From Bacteroidota bacterium (GTDB lineage: Bacteria; Bacteroidota; Rhodothermia; Rhodothermales; Rubricoccaceae), in contig JBCBNX010000004.1 of the NCBI GenBank assembly GCA_039821555.1, forward strand, positions 264,616-328,615: 64,000 bases of DNA, in the 5' to 3' direction. The notes beneath the pieces are model-generated. The model saw only the letters and a program-made list of their open reading frames with translations, was not told the origin of the DNA and made no database searches. Position 1 is the stretch's first letter, and each line of letters opens with the position of its first letter. The position numbers were made by a program, and so were the translations under genes. Positions 36,533 to 46,244 of this stretch are shown here, one piece after another.

Positions 36533-38272
36533 ATGCTGCCTCCTCGCTCCCAAACGGCCCTCGACCCCCAGGCCCTCGACTTCGCCACGCTCCGCGCCGA
36601 CACGCTTGGCATCGACGCGCCCATCGCGACGCCGTTCGGCGAGCGGCACCTCGTCTATGCCGACTTCACGGCGTCGGGCCGCTGCCTCGGGCTCGTCGAG
36701 CGCTACCTCGCCGACGTGGCCGTGCTCTACGCGAACAGCCACACCGAGGACAGCCTCACCGGCCACGCGGCCACGAAGCTGCTGCACGAAGCCGAGGCCG
36801 CGATTAAGCGCGCAGTCAACGCCGGACCAGGCGGCAAGGTGATCGTCTGCGGCAGCGGCTCGACGGGCGCGATCCACAAGCTCCAGGAGATTCTCGGCGT
36901 GGCGATCCCACCAGCCACGCTGCACTTCCTCCAGGCGTCGCTCGGGGCCGACGCGCTCGGCGCGCTTCGGGAGACGCGGCCGGTCGTGTTCGTGGGGCCG
37001 TACGAGCACCACTCCAACGAAGTCACCTGGCGCGAATCGCTCTGCGAGGTCGTCGAGGTCGACCTCACGCCCGACGGCCACCTCGACCTGGCCCACCTCG
37101 ACGCGCTCCTGCAAGACGCGCGCTTCGAGGGCCGCCGTAAGATCGGCTCGTTCTGCGCCGCGTCGAACGTGACGGGGCTCGTATCGCCGGTCCACGACAT
37201 TGCGCGGCTGCTCCACCAGCGCGGCGCGCTCGCACTCTTCGACTACGCCGCCGGTGCGCCGTACCTCCCCATCGACATGGCGCCCGAGGGCGACCCCGAC
37301 GCGCGGATCGATGCTGTCTTCCTGTCGCCGCACAAGTTTCTCGGCGGTCCGGGCTCGGCGGGCGTGCTCGTGTTCGACGAGGCGCTCTACCCGCACCATC
37401 TCCCGCCGAGTGTAGGCGGCGGCGGCACCGTGGACTACGTCGGGCCGCAGGGCCACGACTTTACCGCCGATGTCGAGGCGCGCGAGAAAGCGGGCACGCC
37501 CGGCCTGTTCCAGACGCTGCGGGCCGCCCTCGCGCTCGACCTCAAGGATGCGGCCACGCATGACGGCCAGCGCGGCATCGACGCGATCCACGCGCGGGAG
37601 CACGCGCTGCTGTGTCGCGCGCTCGACCGCTGGGAGCACGATGACAGCATCGAGATCCTGGGGCCGAGCGACCCGTCCGAGCGCATCGGGATCGTCTCGT
37701 TCAACCTGCGGACGCATGGCGAAGACGGGCAGCCGGGGAAGTACCTCCATCCGAAGTTTGTCACGGTGCTTCTCAACGACCTGTTCGGCATCCAGAGCCG
37801 TGCGGGCTGTTCATGTGCCGGGCCGTACGGCCATCGCTTGCTCGGTATCGACGCGGACGAGAGCGAGCGCTATCGCGGCGTGATCCGGCAGGGGCTGCAC
37901 GGCGTCAAGCCTGGCTGGTGCCGCGTGGGCTTCCACTACACGATGGACGACGCCGAAGCTGACTTCGTGATTGAGGCGATTGCGTTCCTCGCGGAGCGCG
38001 GTGCGTGCTTCCTCCCGCGCTATGCCTTCGATGTGAACACGGGGGCCTGGACGCACAAGGACGGAGCGACGCACCTGCCGACCTACGGCATGGACGCGGT
38101 GCTCGACGCCGAGGCCGCACACTCGACGGCGCTGCCAGAGGCACGTCGCCGCGCGATCTACGCGGCAGCCCTCACGGAGGCACGACGGCTGGCTGACGAG
38201 CACGCCACGCCCGCCTGCAATGCGACGCTCGACGGCGAGGCAGGCGCGCTGCAGTTCTTCGCGGTGGCGTAG
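36533..38272 (+). CDS. Class V aminotransferase/cysteine desulfurase-like protein
   Basis: A 579-residue PLP enzyme. The class V fold is seen in VYADFTASGRCLGLVERYLAD, SHTEDSLTGHAATKLLHEAEAAIKRAVNA, VFLSPHKFLGGPGSAGVLVF (PLP Lys in SPHKF) and a late Cys pair in GIQSRAGCSCAGPYGH, a region where desulfurases carry their active Cys. It is ~150 residues longer than SufS, mostly at the C-terminus. It may be a selenocysteine lyase or desulfurase-like enzyme; substrate unknown. It is not linked to the suf operon. Confidence 0.85.
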   Translation: MLPPRSQTALDPQALDFATLRADTLGIDAPIATPFGERHLVYADFTASGRCLGLVERYLADVAVLYANSHTEDSLTGHAATKLLHEAEAAIKRAVNAGPGGKVIVCGSGSTGAIHKLQEILGVAIPPATLHFLQASLGADALGALRETRPVVFVGPYEHHSNEVTWRESLCEVVEVDLTPDGHLDLAHLDALLQDARFEGRRKIGSFCAASNVTGLVSPVHDIARLLHQRGALALFDYAAGAPYLPIDMAPEGDPDARIDAVFLSPHKFLGGPGSAGVLVFDEALYPHHLPPSVGGGGTVDYVGPQGHDFTADVEAREKAGTPGLFQTLRAALALDLKDAATHDGQRGIDAIHAREHALLCRALDRWEHDDSIEILGPSDPSERIGIVSFNLRTHGEDGQPGKYLHPKFVTVLLNDLFGIQSRAGCSCAGPYGHRLLGIDADESERYRGVIRQGLHGVKPGWCRVGFHYTMDDAEADFVIEAIAFLAERGACFLPRYAFDVNTGAWTHKDGATHLPTYGMDAVLDAEAAHSTALPEARRRAIYAAALTEARRLADEHATPACNATLDGEAGALQFFAVA

Positions 38273-38359
38273 ACCGCTGCTGTATCCGCGCGGTATTTCG
38301 CAAGCAGGGCAGGGGGGCGGCGTCGTTTCTTCCGGGATCACGCACGCGCCTCCGGTCTC

Positions 38360-39874
38360 ATGCTTCGCACTTCCGCGCTCCTTGTCCTACTTGCATCGCT
38401 CGCCTGCGCCTGCGCGCCCGCTCCCGTCGCCGAGGACGACGCGGTAGCGTCTGCGGAAGCACAATCGGTGGGATTCGATCCTATGGACGAGCAGCGCTTG
38501 ATGGACGCGCTGCGCTACCTCGCCTCGGACGAACTGCTCGGCCGCCGTACCGGCACGCCGGGTATCGATTCCGCAGCGGTGTTCCTGAAACGTCGCTTCG
38601 AGGCGGCGGGCCTGGTTTCCGCACCGGGCGCCGAGGACTTCTACCAGACGATCCCGTTCGCCTTCGTACGGCAACCGTTGAGCCTGGCTATCTCCGTCGG
38701 CGATCAATCATGGGGCAGCAACGAGGCCGTGCTGCTCCGCGGCGGCGAGGTTGTCATGGACGCACCCGTCGCGTTCGTCGGCTATGGCACCGAAGCGAGC
38801 GACTATGCCGAGGCCGTCGGGAAGGTCGCCGTGGCGCGCGCAGGCACCCCTGGCGGCGGCCTGAGCGAGGCCCTTTCCGCTGCTGCGGACAAGCGCGCGC
38901 GGGCTGCTGAGGCGGGGGCAGACGGGCTTGTCGAACTCTACGCGCTGCCGGTCCCGTGGGCGCGCATCGCAGGCTTCCTGTCCCGAGAGCGCCTCGCGGT
39001 CCAAGACGGCCCCGACCTGCTGCACGCCTGGGTGCCCGACGCTGAGGGCGCGCTCGTCGACTCGTTCGCGGACATGCCGGAGGCTGGTGCAGCAATTGCC
39101 ACGAGCGGGTTGCGCATGGACGCCGCGGTGTCGAGCAACGTCGCCGGCTTCATCGAGGGGCGCGACCCTGCGCTCAAGGACGAAGTCGTGGTGCTCGTGG
39201 CACACTACGACCACGTCGGCGCGGGCATGACCAACGGGCGCGGAGCAACGCGCGCCGACTCGATCTTCAACGGTGCGCGCGACAACGGGATGGGCACCGT
39301 GGCGCTGCTGGCCGCCGCCGAGACGCTCGCGCAAGAGCGGCCCCGACGTAGCGTGCTCGCGCTCGCCGTGACCGCTGAGGAAGAAGGGCTGCTCGGGAGC
39401 CGCTACTACGTCGCCAACCCGCTCATCCCGCTGGAAGAGACGGTCTTCGCGTTCAATACCGATGGGGCTGGCTACAGCGTCACCGATCGCGTCTCCATCG
39501 TCGGTCTCGGCCGCACGTCGGTCGATCCGCTGCTCGAAGCGGCGGCGGCGGAAGCAGGCCTGGACCTCGGCAGCGACCCCGCGCCCGAGCAGGGCCTCTT
39601 CGACCGCTCCGACAACGTCAACTTCGCCCGGGCTGGCGTCCCGACGCTCACCTTCTCACCGGGCCTCGACAGCTTCCAGAGCCCAGCCATTGCACAGTAT
39701 TACCACAACGCTGCCGACGAGGTCGACGCGTCCTTCGACGCGGCCTATTTCCAGCGGTTCGTGACGGCCTACGTCGCCTCCGCGCTGCGGATTGCCGACG
39801 CAGACGAACGCCCGACCTGGACGCCCGGCGACGAGTATGCCGACGAGGGCGAGGCGCTCTATGGTGGCGAGTGA
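38360..39874 (+). CDS. M28-family metallopeptidase lipoprotein
   Basis: A 504-residue exported peptidase: signal ALLVLLASLACAC with a lipobox Cys. A PA-like insert precedes the catalytic part. Zinc ligands: VAHYDHVG (His, Asp), NGARDNGMG (Asp), TAEEEGLLGS (Glu), FNTDGAG (Asp) and QYYHNAADEVD (His). It would trim peptides outside the cell. It is the second M28 peptidase in the window and is only distantly similar to the first. Confidence 0.9.
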   Translation: MLRTSALLVLLASLACACAPAPVAEDDAVASAEAQSVGFDPMDEQRLMDALRYLASDELLGRRTGTPGIDSAAVFLKRRFEAAGLVSAPGAEDFYQTIPFAFVRQPLSLAISVGDQSWGSNEAVLLRGGEVVMDAPVAFVGYGTEASDYAEAVGKVAVARAGTPGGGLSEALSAAADKRARAAEAGADGLVELYALPVPWARIAGFLSRERLAVQDGPDLLHAWVPDAEGALVDSFADMPEAGAAIATSGLRMDAAVSSNVAGFIEGRDPALKDEVVVLVAHYDHVGAGMTNGRGATRADSIFNGARDNGMGTVALLAAAETLAQERPRRSVLALAVTAEEEGLLGSRYYVANPLIPLEETVFAFNTDGAGYSVTDRVSIVGLGRTSVDPLLEAAAAEAGLDLGSDPAPEQGLFDRSDNVNFARAGVPTLTFSPGLDSFQSPAIAQYYHNAADEVDASFDAAYFQRFVTAYVASALRIADADERPTWTPGDEYADEGEALYGGE

Positions 39875-40080
39875 CGGCAACCTAGGCGATCCCGCGACAG
39901 GCTCAGTCTCAAGACGCACCAGTGCGGGCGTTTACCTGCAAAAAAGTTCGTTCATCCATTGCGGATGTAATTGTTGGGTGACAAACCCTGTGCGGTGAAG
40001 GGGCGTGTGGCTGATATGTATGGCCTTTGCCAGAAGCTCTTCCATCGTCCACTCCCCGCCCCCCGCTATTCCCCTGATCC

Positions 40081-40539
40081 ATGCCCAACCAGCGAGGCAA
40101 ATCTGACGCCTACGTCGAAGCGCTCCTTCGCGAAGCCGTCGCCCACGTCGAACTCTGCATCCGGACTCCGCTGGCTGATTTCGGCTACGACGGTCCTCAG
40201 TCCGACCTCGACCTGACCGACGGTCAGCACGACTTTCTCGCGGGCTACATATACGGGGCGCTTCAGCGGCTCCTCGAACTTGGCGAGCTCGACAGCGAGG
40301 CGGACCTGGAGCGCGCGGCCAACCGCCTCTATGGGCGGCTCTTCGGGCCGTTCGACCTCAACTGCCGGTCCTGGCACATGTGGGTCGTGCACGAGGGGCT
40401 GCGCCAAATGCAGCGCCCGCACGTGTTCCTCGGCTACTGCGCCGGGCGCGGCGACATCCTTGACCGACTGCGGCGGCAGAACTTCCGCCCGGTGCTCGGC
40501 TCCGCTCTCAACAACCTCGACGAGGACGCGAGCATCTAA
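40081..40539 (+). CDS. Hypothetical protein
   Basis: A 152-residue protein, no family recognised. It is mostly helical, without signal or membrane segment: RGKSDAYVEALLREAVAHVELCIRTPLADFGYDG, GALQRLLELGELDSEADLERAANRLYGRLFGPFDLN, and WHMWVVHEGLRQMQRPHVFLGYCAGRGDILDRLRRQ. Coding potential is supported by the regular codon pattern and by a terminator directly after. The 206 bp before it hold nothing recognisable. Confidence 0.65.
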   Translation: MPNQRGKSDAYVEALLREAVAHVELCIRTPLADFGYDGPQSDLDLTDGQHDFLAGYIYGALQRLLELGELDSEADLERAANRLYGRLFGPFDLNCRSWHMWVVHEGLRQMQRPHVFLGYCAGRGDILDRLRRQNFRPVLGSALNNLDEDASI

Positions 40540-40603
40540 CTGAGCGCATCTGATCCCGGCATTCACGCCCCCGGTTCGGCGCTCCACCTCCCCGAACCCC
40601 GTT

Positions 40604-40646
40604 GGCGCAGCAGGCGTAGATCGACGCCCGCTGCGCCTTTCTCTTT
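40604..40646 (+). terminator. Rho-independent terminator
   Basis: A 13-bp stem, GGCGCAGCAGGCG with CGCCCGCTGCGCC (one G-U), has an 8-base loop and is followed by TTTCTCTTT. It ends transcription of the hypothetical gene just upstream of pabB. Confidence 0.8.
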
Positions 40647-40651
40647 CGCCC

Positions 40652-42568
40652 GTGCCACTTCCCCCTCATGCTGTTCTCCTCGATGCGCCCCGCGCGGCGC
40701 CCGAGGAAGGTGAGTCCACCGAGGCTGGGGTCAGCCTGCTCTTCACCGCTCCCGAGCGCGTCCTGCGCGCCGACAACGCCGAGGCGATCCCAGGCCTCCT
40801 GGCTGAGCTAGACGCCGCCGTCAGTGATGGTCACCACGTTGCGGGCTACCTCGCCTACGAAGCCGGTGCTGCGTTCTGGACAGACCGGCTGAACGCCGCG
40901 GCCCCCCGCGAGCCTCTCGCATGGTTCGGCGTCTACGGTCCGCCCACGGTGCTCGACACGCCCGGCGTAGACGCCCTCCTCGCCGACGCCCACGGCTACG
41001 CGCTCACGGCGCCTCGCTTCGGCCTCGACCGAGACGCCTACGTGCAGCAGGTCGAGCGCGTGCGCCACCACATCCACGAGGGCGACGTCTACCAGATCAA
41101 CTTCACCGCGCCGTTCCGCTATCGCTTTGCGGGCGATCCGGTGGGACTCTACCGGGCGCTTCGACGCCAGCAGCGCGTCAGCTACGCGGCCCTACTCCAC
41201 ATCGAGGCCGCCGACGGGCAGCCCCTTGACGTACTGAGCCTCTCACCGGAACTGTTCTTCCGGCGTGACGGGCGACGCCTCACTGCCCGACCGATGAAGG
41301 GTACCATCCGACGCGGAGCCGACGCGGGGGAGGACGCAGCGCTCGCGATGCATCTCGCGGCTGACCCGAAGAACCGCGCGGAGAACCTGATGATCGTCGA
41401 CCTGCTGCGCAATGACCTATCTGTAGTCGCCGAGCCCGGGAGCGTTGCGGTACCCCATCTGTTCACGACGGAGCCCTACGAGACGCTCACGCAGATGACC
41501 TCGACGGTGCAGGCTACGCTGCGCGATGGGGTCTCGTACGCCGAGCTCTTCCAGGCGCTCTTCCCGTGCGGCTCGGTGACGGGGGCGCCGAAGCTCCGCG
41601 CGATGCAACTCATCGCCGACCTGGAGGCGGTTCCGCGCGGCGTCTACTGCGGGGCAGTCGGCTACATCGCGCCGCCGACGGACTCGACGGACGCCCAGGC
41701 CGTGTTCAACGTGCCGATTCGCACCCTCGTGCTCGCCGGAGACCGTGACGGGATGGGAACTGGCACGATGGGGAGCGGCAGCGGCATCGTGTGGGACTCG
41801 GATCCCGAGGCTGAGTACGACGAGTGCCAACTCAAGGCGCAGTTTCTCAGACGGGCGTGGGCCTGGCCAGATCGCCCCTTGGAGACGACGCAGCAGCGCT
41901 ACATTGCCGAGGCGGGCCCGTTTTCGCTGCTGGAGACGATGCGCGCCGAGCGCGGCCGGATCGAGCACCGGGCCCTTCATCGCTTCCGCCTAGCCGAAGC
42001 CGCGTCGTTCTTCGGTGTCAAGCTCGACCTCGCCGAGGTGAATGCGCTGCTCGACGAGACGCTGACTCAGTTGGGGATGGCACCGCATCGGCTGCGTCTA
42101 ACCGTAGCGGCGGGCGGCACGCCCGGTCTGGCGGTCGCCCCCGTGGTTTCGGGCGACATGGTGCTACGGACAGCGGCCCGTTTCCCGGTTGACATGGATA
42201 GCGCGAACCCGTTCTGTTGGTGGAAGACGACCCACCGGACGCACTACGACGACGCCCTCGCCTGGGCAGCGTCGCACGCGGTGGACGAGCCGCTGCTCGT
42301 CAACGAGCGGGGAGAGGTGACCGAGGGCGCACGAACCTCGGTCTGGATCGAGCGCGAGGGACAGCTCTTCACGCCACCGCTCTCGTCGGGGGGGCTCGCT
42401 GGCGTGCACCGGCAGCACCTCCTCACGACGGTGCCCGGCGCGGTGGAGGCCGTGCTCACCCCAGACGACCTGCACACCGCTGACCGTGTGCTGCTCGGCA
42501 ACGCGGTGCGCGGCCTACAGGAAGTCGAGGTCGTCGAGGTCGCGGCGGCCAGTCTGAGCGGTCGCTGA
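40652..42568 (+). CDS. Fused aminodeoxychorismate synthase/lyase (PabB-PabC)
   Basis: A 638-residue fusion starting at GTG. The N-terminal PabB part (to about 400) converts chorismate to aminodeoxychorismate: VYQINFTAPFRYRF, RPMKGTIRRGAD and AENLMIVDLLRNDLS are diagnostic. The C-terminal PabC part is a PLP lyase: LLETMRAERGRIEHRALHRFRL, WWKTTHRTHYDDAL (Lys candidate), and NERGEVTEGARTSVWIE. Together they make p-aminobenzoate for folate. The glutaminase PabA is not adjacent. The GTG comes soon after a terminator, so its promoter must overlap that region. Confidence 0.92.
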   Translation: MPLPPHAVLLDAPRAAPEEGESTEAGVSLLFTAPERVLRADNAEAIPGLLAELDAAVSDGHHVAGYLAYEAGAAFWTDRLNAAAPREPLAWFGVYGPPTVLDTPGVDALLADAHGYALTAPRFGLDRDAYVQQVERVRHHIHEGDVYQINFTAPFRYRFAGDPVGLYRALRRQQRVSYAALLHIEAADGQPLDVLSLSPELFFRRDGRRLTARPMKGTIRRGADAGEDAALAMHLAADPKNRAENLMIVDLLRNDLSVVAEPGSVAVPHLFTTEPYETLTQMTSTVQATLRDGVSYAELFQALFPCGSVTGAPKLRAMQLIADLEAVPRGVYCGAVGYIAPPTDSTDAQAVFNVPIRTLVLAGDRDGMGTGTMGSGSGIVWDSDPEAEYDECQLKAQFLRRAWAWPDRPLETTQQRYIAEAGPFSLLETMRAERGRIEHRALHRFRLAEAASFFGVKLDLAEVNALLDETLTQLGMAPHRLRLTVAAGGTPGLAVAPVVSGDMVLRTAARFPVDMDSANPFCWWKTTHRTHYDDALAWAASHAVDEPLLVNERGEVTEGARTSVWIEREGQLFTPPLSSGGLAGVHRQHLLTTVPGAVEAVLTPDDLHTADRVLLGNAVRGLQEVEVVEVAAASLSGR

Positions 42569-42724
42569 GCGGCGCCGCTTCTAGGGGCAGTGAGTGCCAG
42601 ACATCCGGTGGTTCGAAGCGGTCACAGTCGCTGTGTTGGCAATGACGCCTGACGTTCCCGGAGGGGCGGGCTGATGCGTATCCTTCCGGCGTCGTTCATC
42701 GCACTCACACAACCGAACCGAACT

Positions 42725-43501
42725 ATGACAGACCTCCTCGGCACCCTGACGAGCACCCTCGGGGGCGGCACCACCAACCAACTCGCGTCGGCGCTCGGGG
42801 CATCGCCTCAGCAGACGCAGCAGGGCATCATGGCGGCATTGCCGATGATGCTCGGCCAACTCAACCGCAACACCAACACCACCGAAGGTGCGCAGGCGCT
42901 CGCTGGTGCGCTCGATCGCGACCACGACGGCTCGGTGCTTGGCCTTCTTGGCGGCGGCGGACTGGGCAGTGTGCTGGGAGGCCTCGCAGGCGGGAGCGCA
43001 CAGCAAGAATCCGGGATGGACCTTGGGAGCCTCCTAGGCGGTCTCATGGGTGGTGGTCAGCAGCAGAGCGGAGGGCTCGGCGGTCTGCTCGGGCAACTCG
43101 CCGGCGGCGGCCAGCAGCAGAGCGGGGGCCTCGAAGGCATGATGAAAGCCATGGCGGGCCAGGCGATCCTCGGCCACATCTTCGGCGACAAACTCGACGG
43201 CGTCGCCGGGGCCATCGCCGGGGCGTCGGGCCTCAACAAGCAGCAGTCGGGCAACCTCCTCGGCATGATCGCGCCGATCCTGATGGGTGCGCTCGGCAAG
43301 GCGAAGCGCGAGCAGAGCCTCGACCCCTCAGGTCTCTCGGGCTTGCTCGGCCAGAGCTCGGCCCGCTCTCGCGAGGCCACCCCGGACAGCCTCCTCGGTA
43401 CTCTCGCAGGCGCGCTCGACAGCGACGGCGACGGCGACCTGAAGGACGAACTCCTGCAGAAAGCCGCCGGCGCGGCCCTCGGCAAACTCTTCGGGCGATA
43501 G
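42725..43501 (+). CDS. DUF937 domain protein
   Basis: A 258-residue Gly/Leu/Gln-rich protein of the DUF937 family: MTDLLGTLTSTLGGGTTNQLASALGASPQQTQQGIMAALPMMLGQL is the family start. A central low-complexity part repeats GGLMGGGQQQSGGLGGLLGQ-like segments three times at 104-138. It has no signal or membrane helix, and its function is unknown. Similar proteins are abundant in bacterial cytoplasm and sometimes secreted. It is in line with ppk2, 40 bp downstream. Confidence 0.88.
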   Translation: MTDLLGTLTSTLGGGTTNQLASALGASPQQTQQGIMAALPMMLGQLNRNTNTTEGAQALAGALDRDHDGSVLGLLGGGGLGSVLGGLAGGSAQQESGMDLGSLLGGLMGGGQQQSGGLGGLLGQLAGGGQQQSGGLEGMMKAMAGQAILGHIFGDKLDGVAGAIAGASGLNKQQSGNLLGMIAPILMGALGKAKREQSLDPSGLSGLLGQSSARSREATPDSLLGTLAGALDSDGDGDLKDELLQKAAGAALGKLFGR

Positions 43502-43541
43502 CCCCGTCCCCGCCCGGCAGCTCTACCTTGCTCTTGCTCCT

Positions 43542-44369
43542 ATGTCCATCGCCATCGACCTCGAACGCTATCTGATCCGGCCTGGCGAGGCCGTCAACCT
43601 GAAGGCGCGTGCCACCAACGACACGCAAGGACTGGCCGACTCCGACGAGGTCGACGCGCAGTACGACGACCACCTCGACGCCCTCGACGAGCTGCAGGAG
43701 CGGCTCTATGCCGAGGGCACGCGGTCGCTCCTGGTCGTCTTCCAGGCGATGGACGCGGGGGGCAAGGACTCGTCGATCCGCAAGGTCTTCGGTCCGCTCA
43801 ATCCGCAGGGGGTCCGGGTGTGGAGCTTCAAAGTGCCGTCCAAAGAGGAGGCCGAGCACGACTACCTCTGGCGCATCCACAAGCGCGCTCCGCGTTCCGG
43901 CCACATCAGCGTCTTCAATCGGTCCCACTACGAGTCGGTGCTCGTAGAAAAGGTGCTCCACCTCGCGTCTGCTGACCGCATCGCGAAGCGCTACGCCCAG
44001 ATCAACGACTTTGAGCGGCTGCTTGCCTCCGAGGGGACGACGATCGTGAAGGTCATGCTGCACATTTCGAAGGCGTATCAGCTGGAGCGCTTCAAACGGC
44101 GGCTTCGGAAGCCGGACAAGCACTGGAAGTTCAACCCGAGCGACCTCGACACGCGCGCACTCTGGGATGACTACATGGCGGCATTTGATCTGGCGCTCAG
44201 CCGCTGTTCTACGGCACATGCCCCGTGGTACGTCATCCCAGCGGAAGAGCGGTGGTTTCGCAATCTCGCGCTGACCCAGCTCGTCCGGGAGACCCTAGAA
44301 CGGATGGACCCGCAGTACCCACCGCCTGAGTTCGATCCTGCTGCCTACCCGCCCGATTCGCTCGTGTGA
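43542..44369 (+). CDS. PPK2-family polyphosphate kinase
   Basis: A 275-residue class I PPK2. The P-loop is VVFQAMDAGGKDSSIRKV (about residues 65-82), and the lid/nucleotide region follows with FNRSHYESVLVEKVL and LASEGTTIVKVMLHISKAYQLERFKRRLRKPDKHWKFN. It moves phosphate from polyphosphate to nucleoside (di/mono)phosphates or back. Class III features cannot be excluded from sequence alone. It belongs to no evident operon with polyphosphate genes. Confidence 0.93.
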   Translation: MSIAIDLERYLIRPGEAVNLKARATNDTQGLADSDEVDAQYDDHLDALDELQERLYAEGTRSLLVVFQAMDAGGKDSSIRKVFGPLNPQGVRVWSFKVPSKEEAEHDYLWRIHKRAPRSGHISVFNRSHYESVLVEKVLHLASADRIAKRYAQINDFERLLASEGTTIVKVMLHISKAYQLERFKRRLRKPDKHWKFNPSDLDTRALWDDYMAAFDLALSRCSTAHAPWYVIPAEERWFRNLALTQLVRETLERMDPQYPPPEFDPAAYPPDSLV

Positions 44370-44646
44370 GAGCCAGACGTGGGTCCGAGAGCCAGTTGCG
44401 AGACCTGGATAGGCTAAAGGGCAGGAACGTATTCGTTCCGAGATCAAGGCGCAAACCGTCGGCCAGCAGAGCGGCTCAGCGTTGGTCGACGGAATCGTCT
44501 ACGCGGCGTCACATAAACGTGGCGTAAACCGGGCTGCGCAGGCGTCGCGTCATCCTTGCACTGCTGGGTCGTTCTGACTGCCCAGGAGCGTCTCGCGCTC
44601 CGGGCTTCCTTCGCTGCGCTCTCTCCGCTCGCTCTCGCTGCCTCGT

Positions 44647-46239
44647 ATGTCGCCCAACGACGCTTCTCGGTCTGCCGAACCTGTCCCGGTACTCACCGGC
44701 AGCCCTATCCTCGTTGTGTTGCGAGCGATGGGCACGGCTGGCGTACACCGCGCCACGGTCGTCGGTCGTGGTGCAGAACTCGGCACCGTATCGGAGCAAG
44801 ACATCCGCGATGCGGTCCGAGAGGGGCTCTCGATGCAGAACCCGATCGATCAGGTGCTGCAAGCCATCGCGGCAGCGGGGCCGTCGGTGCGCCCCACGCC
44901 ATCTGCAGGGCGCGCGCGTGCTGACCTACCAGACGTGCTCGACGTACCTGCAGGGCGCGGTGTGCCATTCCCGAGGCCCCGCGTGGAGATGGACGAAGAA
45001 GCCTTGCCGCCTGTGCCTCTGTTCGACGACCGACCCGCCGAGGCAACCGCCTCGCCCCGCGAGGAGGCGATGCGGATTCCCGACCCTGAACTGGTCGTGC
45101 CGCCTCGTCCAACGCCGGCCGCCGACCGCGGGCCTAGCACCGCGACGCGCGCGCCCGCCGACCGGGTCGCCGTGCCGCCAGTGGCGCCGACCCCTGTGGC
45201 CGTCACCCGCAAGAGCGGCGACGATCCGCCCCGCGTCGTGGTGACCGGGGGAGCAGGCTATGTGGGCGCCGTGCTCGTACGCCAATTGCTCGACGAGGGC
45301 TTCCGCGTGACCGTCATCGACCGGATGCTCTACGGCTCGGACTACCTCGAACTGCTCGAAGAGGTCGCCAACCGCGGTGCCCTGAAGATCGTAGAGGGCG
45401 ACGTCCGGCACATCGAAGAGGTCGAACCGCATCTGCGGGGCGCCACCGCCGTGCTGCACCTCGCCGACCTCGACGGCATCGATCTCGTGCAGGCAAAGCC
45501 AGAGGAGGCGCTTCAGACCAATGTGCTGGCTACGGCCGCGCTCGTGCAGGCGGCGTCCTACCTCCGCGTCCGCCGTTTCGTCTATGCGTCCACGACGGCG
45601 CTCTATAAGCCGCCGCGGACGGCCACGCAGCGCATCGACGAGGACGCGCCGCTGCACGCGAATACGCTCTACGCCAAGCTCAAGCGCTCCGCCGAGACGC
45701 TCGTGCTCGACCAGGCTGCTCCGCACTTCACCCCGACGGTGCTGCGCCTCGGCGACATCTTCGGTCCGTCGCCGCGTCCGCGCCTCGACACGGTTCTCAA
45801 CGATGTCGCCATGCAGGCCATCCGCGATGTGCGCGTGGTGCTCGGCGCGGAGTCGCACGCGATCCCGGCGGTACATGTCGAGGACGCCGCGCGGGCCTTC
45901 CTGCACGTGCTCGGGGCGCCTGCCAACCATGTCGCCCACCAGGTCTTCAACGTCGTCGGTGCCAACGTGACCGTACTGGCGCTGGAGCAGTTGCTGCGGG
46001 ACCTCGTGCCTGAGATCCGGGTGCTCTTCACCGATGCCGAGCCGGGCACGGGGGAGGCCGTCGGGCGCGTCTCGGGCGAGAAGGCGCACAAGTGGCTCGG
46101 GTTTGCGCCCAAGCAGCGGTTCGCGCAGGCGCTCGAAGACCTCATGGCGGCCATCGGCGGCGGCTACGCCCGCGATCTGCCGCGCTCCGCGACGCACAAC
46201 GTGGTGGCCTACGAGCGCCGAGAAGCGGTGACGGCGTAG
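44647..46239 (+). CDS. NAD-dependent epimerase/dehydratase with an unusual N-terminal region
   Basis: A 530-residue protein. The C-terminal ~340 residues are an extended SDR: VVVTGGAGYVGAVLVRQLL (NAD loop), VYASTTALYK, and the YxxxK pair in LYAKLKRSAE. The substrate would be a nucleotide sugar. The first ~80 residues (PILVVLRAMGTAGVHRATVVGRGAELGTVSEQDIRDAVREGL) look like a partial CBS-domain module, joined by a ~110-residue Pro/Ala linker. This layout is unusual. The 277 bp upstream contain a perfect palindrome GGAACG/CGTTCC at 44424-44439. Confidence 0.82.
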   Translation: MSPNDASRSAEPVPVLTGSPILVVLRAMGTAGVHRATVVGRGAELGTVSEQDIRDAVREGLSMQNPIDQVLQAIAAAGPSVRPTPSAGRARADLPDVLDVPAGRGVPFPRPRVEMDEEALPPVPLFDDRPAEATASPREEAMRIPDPELVVPPRPTPAADRGPSTATRAPADRVAVPPVAPTPVAVTRKSGDDPPRVVVTGGAGYVGAVLVRQLLDEGFRVTVIDRMLYGSDYLELLEEVANRGALKIVEGDVRHIEEVEPHLRGATAVLHLADLDGIDLVQAKPEEALQTNVLATAALVQAASYLRVRRFVYASTTALYKPPRTATQRIDEDAPLHANTLYAKLKRSAETLVLDQAAPHFTPTVLRLGDIFGPSPRPRLDTVLNDVAMQAIRDVRVVLGAESHAIPAVHVEDAARAFLHVLGAPANHVAHQVFNVVGANVTVLALEQLLRDLVPEIRVLFTDAEPGTGEAVGRVSGEKAHKWLGFAPKQRFAQALEDLMAAIGGGYARDLPRSATHNVVAYERREAVTA

Positions 46240-46244
46240 GGCTG

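Noticed and set aside
43024-43140. Mobile or minisatellite DNA inside the DUF937 gene
   Set aside because: The repeat (GGGQQQSGG) is a low-complexity protein segment in frame, normal for this family.
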